Below are positions 58,124 to 64,000 of a stretch of 64,000 nucleotides of DNA, piece by piece. The notes below the pieces were generated by a model. The model made no database searches. It was not told the origin of the DNA and worked only from the letters and a program-made list of their open reading frames with translations. The position numbers and the translations under genes are program-made. Origin of the DNA: Flavobacterium algicola. Its GTDB lineage: Bacteria; Bacteroidota; Bacteroidia; Flavobacteriales; Flavobacteriaceae. The first letter of the stretch is position 1. The number at the start of each line of letters is the position of its first letter. The DNA is taken from NCBI RefSeq assembly GCF_022399565.1, contig NZ_JAJTUT010000001.1, forward strand, positions 558,001-622,000, given 5' to 3'.

Positions 58124-58133
58124 AATATGACGG

Positions 58134-60857
58134 CTAACTTTTAAATTCTTTGGGAGAGACTCCAAATTTGTTTTTAAAAATTGTTGAGAAATAATTTGGA
58201 GACGAATAACCCACAGCATAAGCAATTTCCGAAATGTTCTTATTCGAATTTACTATCAAGTCTTTTGCTTTATCTAATCGAATATTATTAATATGGTCAC
58301 TTACGCTAATACCCAAAATAGCTTTTACTTTGCGATACAGTTGCACTCTCGAAATACTTAAATCACTTGCTAATTCTTCAACTGTGTAAACAGAGTTATC
58401 AATATTAGATTCTATTAATCCGTTTAGTTTTCTGAGAAAATCTTGCTCGGGCGATCCAAAGTTCTTTTCTTCATTACTTACAATGTTAGCAATATTATTG
58501 GAATAGTAAAATCGTAATTTCTCCCGATTAAACAACAACCCTTTGATAGACTGACCCAGTACTTTCAAACTAAAAGGTTTAGTCAAAAATATATCCGCTC
58601 CACTTTCTAATGCCCTTAAATAAGCTTCTTGATTATCCGTTGCAGTTAAAATAATTACAGGAATATGAGAACTCCTCAAATCTTTCTTTATTATTTGACA
58701 AATTTCAAATCCATTCTTTCCTGGTAAATTCAAATCACATATTACAATATCTGGGATTATTTCAATCACTTTTTCAATCGCGTTATTACCGTCAGAAGTG
58801 TAAACAGTGTATTCAACAGATAGTTTTTGATTCATAAGGTCCAGCAATTCTGGATTATCTTCGATATATAAAATTGAATATTTATCTTCAGCATTACTTG
58901 GCTCACTCAACTGAAAAACTTCAGCATCTAAATAATCCATTTCATTGACATGTTCAAATGCAGGTACATCAATTACATTTCTAGCTTCTAGATGTTCTTT
59001 CCCTAACTGTAACGAAATTACAAATTCTGTTCCATGCTTAGAATGCACTTCAATACTCCCCTTATGTAAATCAATGAAGTTTTTAGACAAATGAAGTCCA
59101 ATTCCAGAACTATTTCTATAATTATTAGAGCCTTGGAAAAAAGGCCTAAAAACTTCTTGCAATTCAGTCTCGGGAATCCCTATTCCAGAATCACTAAAAA
59201 CCAGTTTAACCTCATTCTTTGCTATATCCTCTTTAATAGTTATCGAAATCTTACCATTCTCTGGAGTAAATTTAAAAGCATTAGAAAGCAAATTAAAATA
59301 CACCTTATCCATTAAATTACGATCAATATGCACCTCAAGTTCTGGATTGTTTGTTTCTAATGAAAAATCAATCTTCTTCTTCATTACCTCCTTATCGAAG
59401 TTTTTAACTATAGCATTTGAAAAAATTAAAATATTGGTTTTGGATGCTTTCAATTCAAATTTCTTCTCTTCTGCTTTTCTATAGTCCAACAACTGATTAA
59501 TGAGTCGCAATAACCTCCTAGAATTATTATACATCAAACTGATTTCCTTGTTGACTGCTATTCCCTTATCCTTGTATTCATTTGCCAAAGACTCAACAGA
59601 ACTTAAAATCAAAGTCAGTGGCGTTTTGAATTCATGAGACAGGCCCATAAAAAAGCCTAATCGCGCTTCATTACTTTCCCTTAACTCTTGAGAATATTTC
59701 TTGATTTCATTTCGTTGGTATTTAATTTTTCTGTTGGTAATCTCTAATTCTCTTTTCTTACGACTTATAGCGATTTTAGAGTAAATACTGTAAATAGCTA
59801 GAATGATCGCAAGAATAAATAAACAAACTAAAATCTTCACCAAATTACTTTGTGTTGCATATTCTTGCTCACGTTTTTCAATGATATTTTGCTGTTGTTC
59901 AATACTGGACTGCTGTATTGTTATTTTATCTAACTGATTACTCATGATATCAGCATTCAGTGTGTCAATCAAAACAGTATTTAATTTATTATTCTTAGGA
60001 ACCATTTCCTTATTAACGATTCTCAGAGCTAGTCTAATAGCTTCACTCCCTCCTGTTGGGTATAAAATAGTTGAATTTAAAATTCCGTCCTTGACTAATT
60101 GAATTCCGCCATATGGTCCATTTAAACCATCAACACCAATAAATTTTATTTTATTTTTATGTTCTTTTCTTTTATTTACTATTTTCCAAGCGTTGTAAGC
60201 AATGACATCATTAAAGCTATACACATAATCAATATTTTTTAAAGTATCTAATAACCTTTTAAAATCAGGCTTTGGATAACCATAATTATCTGAACTTATA
60301 GTATGCACCTTGATTCCAGGGTAAGCCCGAACAAAATCATTAAAACCTTCACTTCTTTCTATACCTGGAGAGGTGGTGTAATCGCCGTTTATCTCTACAA
60401 CAGTTGCAACACCTTTGGATAAGGACACAATTTGTTTTCCAGCCAATTGTCCTACCTCCTTATTATCAGCACCTAAATAGGTCGTATAATTAGAGGTATT
60501 TGCTTTTCTATCTATTAAAATAACGGGGATTCCTAGATTAGTTGCTTTTTCTATAACTGGAACAATAGAGTCTCCTTCAAATGGTGAAACTATTATTACG
60601 TCCACTTTATTATCTATAAATTTTTGGATGTCTAGAATCTGTTGTTTCGCATGTTGATGGGCATTATAAATAGTTAGATCAACATCAGAATGTAATGCAG
60701 CTTCAACTTCCATAGAATGATTCATCGACATGCGCCATAAGTCGTTTCCTACACTTTGAGAAAACCCAATAGCAATTTTATCTTCCTCGCCAGATTTACA
60801 TGAATATAAGAGTACACCCGTAAAAAAGAGTAATATAAAACATAATTTTCCTGTCAT
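58134..60857 (-). CDS. Hybrid two-component system sensor/regulator with periplasmic sugar-binding domain
   Basis: A 907-residue one-protein signalling chain. The N-terminal signal/anchor (lipobox-like YSC at 18-20) is followed by a LacI/ribose-binding-type periplasmic domain (about 27-305), then a membrane span (about 339-360). HisKA with phospho-acceptor His408 (GLSHEFKTPLTL), HATPase (FNLLSNAFKFTPENG, SDSGIGIP), a receiver with Asp708 (VICDLNLPGKNG), and an AraC-type HTH (about 815-905) follow. Most HTCS have a beta-propeller sensor; this periplasmic-binding-protein type matches the fructose sensor BT1754 of Bacteroides thetaiotaomicron, so fructose is the probable signal. Confidence 0.94.
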   Translation of the reverse strand: MTGKLCFILLFFTGVLLYSCKSGEEDKIAIGFSQSVGNDLWRMSMNHSMEVEAALHSDVDLTIYNAHQHAKQQILDIQKFIDNKVDVIIVSPFEGDSIVPVIEKATNLGIPVILIDRKANTSNYTTYLGADNKEVGQLAGKQIVSLSKGVATVVEINGDYTTSPGIERSEGFNDFVRAYPGIKVHTISSDNYGYPKPDFKRLLDTLKNIDYVYSFNDVIAYNAWKIVNKRKEHKNKIKFIGVDGLNGPYGGIQLVKDGILNSTILYPTGGSEAIRLALRIVNKEMVPKNNKLNTVLIDTLNADIMSNQLDKITIQQSSIEQQQNIIEKREQEYATQSNLVKILVCLFILAIILAIYSIYSKIAISRKKRELEITNRKIKYQRNEIKKYSQELRESNEARLGFFMGLSHEFKTPLTLILSSVESLANEYKDKGIAVNKEISLMYNNSRRLLRLINQLLDYRKAEEKKFELKASKTNILIFSNAIVKNFDKEVMKKKIDFSLETNNPELEVHIDRNLMDKVYFNLLSNAFKFTPENGKISITIKEDIAKNEVKLVFSDSGIGIPETELQEVFRPFFQGSNNYRNSSGIGLHLSKNFIDLHKGSIEVHSKHGTEFVISLQLGKEHLEARNVIDVPAFEHVNEMDYLDAEVFQLSEPSNAEDKYSILYIEDNPELLDLMNQKLSVEYTVYTSDGNNAIEKVIEIIPDIVICDLNLPGKNGFEICQIIKKDLRSSHIPVIILTATDNQEAYLRALESGADIFLTKPFSLKVLGQSIKGLLFNREKLRFYYSNNIANIVSNEEKNFGSPEQDFLRKLNGLIESNIDNSVYTVEELASDLSISRVQLYRKVKAILGISVSDHINNIRLDKAKDLIVNSNKNISEIAYAVGYSSPNYFSTIFKNKFGVSPKEFKS

Positions 60858-61290
60858 ATATTTAATTGGTTAGATAAAAAAAGAGTGGTTAATGCGAGAA
60901 TAAAAGCTTTAAAAGAAATTTATAATAATGTAAAATATTTAAAATATAAATATTTTTTTTTAGTAGAATGTACACAAATATAAGTTTAATTTTTTCCTCT
61001 TCGCCTTCAGAATGAAAATAGTTATTAAATATCAACTGCACAAAAAGTATATGTAACCATTTTTCCGATTATGAAAAAGTCTCTATAAAAATAATCAAAT
61101 TTAATTGATTCAAAAACTATCTCACGTTACCAAATTATTTCTTTAGAATAAAATTAAAGTTTTTCTAATGTTAAGAATGTTATGTAAATAGCTATTAGAC
61201 CTATAAAATGATAATAAATTGATAGCATAAAGCTAAAAAACAGTCAAGTTCAGGACATTACATTTGTTAATTACTATAAACAAATAACAA
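60858..61290. other. Divergent intergenic region between the HTCS gene and the large surface protein
   Basis: This 433 bp AT-rich region has no convincing gene. It contains the candidate promoter of the plus-strand gene at its right end. No clear TAnnTTTG for the HTCS gene was found close to its start. Confidence 0.55.
61259..61266 (+). promoter_or_regulatory. Promoter core of the large multi-domain gene (TACATTTG)
   Basis: A full TAnnTTTG match 24 bp before the ATG at 61291. No -33 TTG at the expected distance. Confidence 0.45.
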
Positions 61291-64000
61291 ATGATAAAAC
61301 TGTACTCAAAACACGCAATAGTAACAACGCTATTGTTTTTTTACTCTTTTTCAGATGCGCAAACATTACTTCATTACTGGAATTTCAATGATAACAGTTC
61401 CGCATCTGCAATTACCAAGCCTACTATTACTAATCTGTCTGGTATAGCTTCTTTAACCGCGCAGATTTCAGGAAGTAGTGAAATTGACTATGCTGGCGGA
61501 ACCAATCAAAATTTTAATGTACTAAATTTAAACAGCCGGAATGCTGATGTTTCTGGAACACATTTGCGCTTTAACAATCCCATCGGAAACGCTTTAATCT
61601 TTAGCCTTCCTACAGTGGGATATGAAGATGTAATTGTCAAATTTGCTACGCGTCGTTCGGGTTCAGGAGCAGGTACACAAGTTTGGTCCTATTCTACAGA
61701 CGGCATTAATTACACCTTTTTTCAAAATGTTAGTCCAAACAATGGTGATCCTGCCTTAGCAACTTTAGACTTTTCTACTATAGCTGCAGCAGATAATAAT
61801 GCTAACTTTAAATTAAAAGTAGAATTTTTACTAAGTCTAGGTGGCGACGTTGGTAATAATAGATTTGATAATTTCACTGTTGAGGGTTCGTTGTTTAATG
61901 GCACAGATCTCACTGCTCCACTGGCTACTTTTTCTCCAGCCAATAACGCCACAAACAGTGCAACAAATGTACAGCCTACAATTGCATTTAATGAGAATGT
62001 CCGTTTAGTCAATAATGATGCAATCAACAGTACAAACGCTGCCTCATTAATTGAATTGCGTTTAAACGATGCTCCTGGAACGGCAGTATCTTTTACAACA
62101 ACATTTGCAGCAAATACTATCACTGTTATTCCAACCACTGCACTAGCAATTAATCAAACTTATTACATTGCCTTATTACCTAATAAAATAGAGGATTTTA
62201 GCAACAATGCCATTACTACTCTACAATCTGCTATTTTCACAACAGCTATTCCAGTTGTTTCACTTTTTGCCAGCACTAATGTTGGTAAAGAAGCAGAAAC
62301 CACTAAAATTACATTGACAGCTAGTGCATCATTTGCTGTGAACGGCAACCAAACAGTATCGGTTGCTGTTTCAGGAACAGATATTACAGCCGCAGATTAT
62401 ACTTTAGACAATTCTGTAATCACCATATTAAACGGACAAACATCAGCATCAGTTACTCTTACGGTTAGCAATGATGTTTTACCTGAGAATACAGAATCTG
62501 CATTGGTGACATTAGGTAATCCATCATCTGGAATGGTATTGGGAAGTAAAATTACCCAAGCAATCACTATAATTGATGATGATACGCCATTAAATATTGA
62601 CCTTTCTACTTACGTGCGAGTGGGTCGCTACGATTTGCCGGAACCAAAAAGAACTGTAGCTCCTACTAATAACTTATTATGTCAAGAAGCCTCTGGAGTT
62701 ACCTATAATTGGGATACGAATACTCTATTTATTGTTGGAGATGGAACAACATCTGTTACCCAAGTTTCCACATCGGGAGAGTATATTGACACTATGACTC
62801 TAGCACAAGGAGGAAGTCCACAAGGAACAGAATTCTATGATTCTGAAGGAATTACTTATATAGGAAACGGCCAATTTGTAATGACGGAAGAGCGTGACAG
62901 ACAAGTTGTTTTATTTACCTATGCAGCTGGAACCACTTTAACTAGAGCAGCTACTAAAACCGTGCAACTAGGAACATTTGTCAATAACACTGGAACCGAA
63001 GGGCTTTCTTATGATCCGTTAACGAATGGTTATATTGTATTAAAAGAGATATCTCCGATAGGAATTTTTCAAACCGAAATTGACTTTAATGCTGGAACTG
63101 CAACCAATGGTTCTGCAACTACAGAAAATTCTTTAAATCTTTTTGATCCTGCTCTCTTACAAGTTGGTGATGTTGCAGATGTTTTTGCTTTATCCAACCT
63201 TCCTGCGCTTTCGGGTAAGTCTCTATTCAGCAATCTGTTAGTCTTAAGTCAAGAAGATGCCAAAATAGTTAATATTGATAGAAATGGTGTTATTGCCAAT
63301 ACGATGACCATTGTTTCTGATTTAGGAAACCCTCTAGACGCGCCATCCCAACAACACGAAGGATTGACTGTGGATCGCGAGGGTATCTTGTATGTTGTAA
63401 ATGAAAATGGCGGTGGCGATATCGATCATCCACAACTTTGGGTGTACGCGCCTTCAGCAATTCCAAACCAAGCTCCAACAGCTATAAGTTTGAGCAACAC
63501 TACAAATTCAATTTTGGAAAATTCTAATACAACAGCTGCTATAAAAATTGCAGATATTAATGTGACTGATGATGGATTAGGCACAAATAATTTAACACTT
63601 TCAGGCACAGACGCAGCCTTTTTTCAAATCACTGGTTCTAGTTTATATATTAAGGCGGGAACCGTTTTAGATTACGAAACGAAGACTTCCTACAGTATTA
63701 CTATAAATGTAGATGATGTATCTGTAGGTACTACACCAGATGCTTCTGTAAATTTTGTTTTAACTATTATTGACGAAGTTGTCGAAACACCTGTAGCGGC
63801 AGCGGTTAGCATTACAGAAGTAGCACCATGGTCTAGCGGAACTACCGCAGTAGGAGCAGATTGGTTTGAGGTAACAAACAATGGAAATTCTTCCCTTACT
63901 ATTTCAGGTTGGAAAGTGGACGATAATTCCAATTCTTTTGCCCTTGCCGTAGACTTAGTTGGTGTTTCAACCATCGCTGCAGGAGAATCTGTTATTTTTA
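61291..64000 (+). CDS. Large secreted multi-domain protein (Ig-like, Calx-beta, propeller, cadherin, lamin-tail), partial
   Basis: The frame opens at 61291 and remains open to the window end (903 codons visible). A signal peptide (cleavage near SDAQT, residue 24) is followed by a beta-sandwich with LHYWNFND (about 25-205) and an Ig-like SbsA-type domain (LTAPLATFSPANNATN, about 208-315). A Calx-beta-type domain follows (about 320-430), then a long beta-propeller of the SdiA-regulated/phytase-like class (about 440-725). A cadherin-like repeat (about 735-830) and a lamin-tail domain start (SITEVAPWSSG and TISGWKVDDN) complete the visible part. Such proteins in flavobacteria often end with a type IX secretion signal, which would be beyond the edge. 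It is not clearly part of the fructan locus. Confidence 0.85.
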   Translation, partial: MIKLYSKHAIVTTLLFFYSFSDAQTLLHYWNFNDNSSASAITKPTITNLSGIASLTAQISGSSEIDYAGGTNQNFNVLNLNSRNADVSGTHLRFNNPIGNALIFSLPTVGYEDVIVKFATRRSGSGAGTQVWSYSTDGINYTFFQNVSPNNGDPALATLDFSTIAAADNNANFKLKVEFLLSLGGDVGNNRFDNFTVEGSLFNGTDLTAPLATFSPANNATNSATNVQPTIAFNENVRLVNNDAINSTNAASLIELRLNDAPGTAVSFTTTFAANTITVIPTTALAINQTYYIALLPNKIEDFSNNAITTLQSAIFTTAIPVVSLFASTNVGKEAETTKITLTASASFAVNGNQTVSVAVSGTDITAADYTLDNSVITILNGQTSASVTLTVSNDVLPENTESALVTLGNPSSGMVLGSKITQAITIIDDDTPLNIDLSTYVRVGRYDLPEPKRTVAPTNNLLCQEASGVTYNWDTNTLFIVGDGTTSVTQVSTSGEYIDTMTLAQGGSPQGTEFYDSEGITYIGNGQFVMTEERDRQVVLFTYAAGTTLTRAATKTVQLGTFVNNTGTEGLSYDPLTNGYIVLKEISPIGIFQTEIDFNAGTATNGSATTENSLNLFDPALLQVGDVADVFALSNLPALSGKSLFSNLLVLSQEDAKIVNIDRNGVIANTMTIVSDLGNPLDAPSQQHEGLTVDREGILYVVNENGGGDIDHPQLWVYAPSAIPNQAPTAISLSNTTNSILENSNTTAAIKIADINVTDDGLGTNNLTLSGTDAAFFQITGSSLYIKAGTVLDYETKTSYSITINVDDVSVGTTPDASVNFVLTIIDEVVETPVAAAVSITEVAPWSSGTTAVGADWFEVTNNGNSSLTISGWKVDDNSNSFALAVDLVGVSTIAAGESVIF

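Noticed and set aside
61722..63974. Several minus-strand frames under the large right-edge gene
   Set aside because: They are antisense to a continuous 903-codon plus-strand frame with clear domains and a signal peptide, and they have no family features.

Overview
The window looks like a chromosomal segment of a Flavobacteriaceae member, most likely Flavobacterium or a close relative. The DNA is AT-rich and the code is standard. Many genes are preceded by the Bacteroidetes promoter core TAnnTTTG rather than -10/-35 boxes, and Shine-Dalgarno sequences are nearly absent. The gene content also fits: a gliding/type IX secretion gldK lipoprotein, an XrtF exosortase, a short region-1.1-less RpoD, Bacteroidetes-type LptE and two SusC/SusD loci. 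I found no tRNA, rRNA, CRISPR array, phage or insertion sequence.

Layout. Positions 1-4916 (minus) hold topA, a degenerate arginase-fold gene and the 5' part of gldK. Positions 5076-10667 are a glycerol regulon: a divergent DeoR/GlpR-type repressor, then glpD-glpK-glpF and a putative outer-membrane protein, with GTTTCG repeats around the shared promoter. Positions 10881-15756 carry miaB, a tiny membrane peptide, a receiver-less sigma-54 activator, lptE, a TPR-like protein and secG. groES-groEL follow (15907-17946), then a large MG2/plug-like surface protein and a Tat-exported PhoD-family lipoprotein.

Positions 22771-31528 contain dedA and a divergent cluster with three transglutaminase-fold proteins, a circularly permuted ATP-grasp/alpha-E protein and a DUF2126 ligase-like domain. 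Together these form a predicted peptide-modifying or peptide-ligating system whose product is unknown. Next come xrtF and its partner, a GAF methionine sulfoxide reductase, a TonB-like protein, rpsO, pnp, a structured non-coding stretch, rpoD and rpe.

The right part holds two convergent polysaccharide utilization loci. The first (plus strand, 41549-48070) is a compact alginate locus of SusC, SusD, a PKD lipoprotein and a PL7 alginate lyase, with a palindromic operator just downstream of its promoter. The second (minus strand, 48181-60857) is a fructan locus of PfkB fructokinase, SusD, SusC, GH32, an MFS sugar porter and a hybrid two-component sensor with a periplasmic sugar-binding domain. 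An orphan gene and a palindromic element of cassette-like appearance sit between the sensor and the porter. The window ends inside a very large secreted multi-domain protein.

The best candidates for under-described biology are the transglutaminase/ATP-grasp/DUF2126 cluster, the pseudo-ureohydrolase linked to gldK, the non-coding element and strong Shine-Dalgarno upstream of rpoD, and the orphan gene with its palindromic element.
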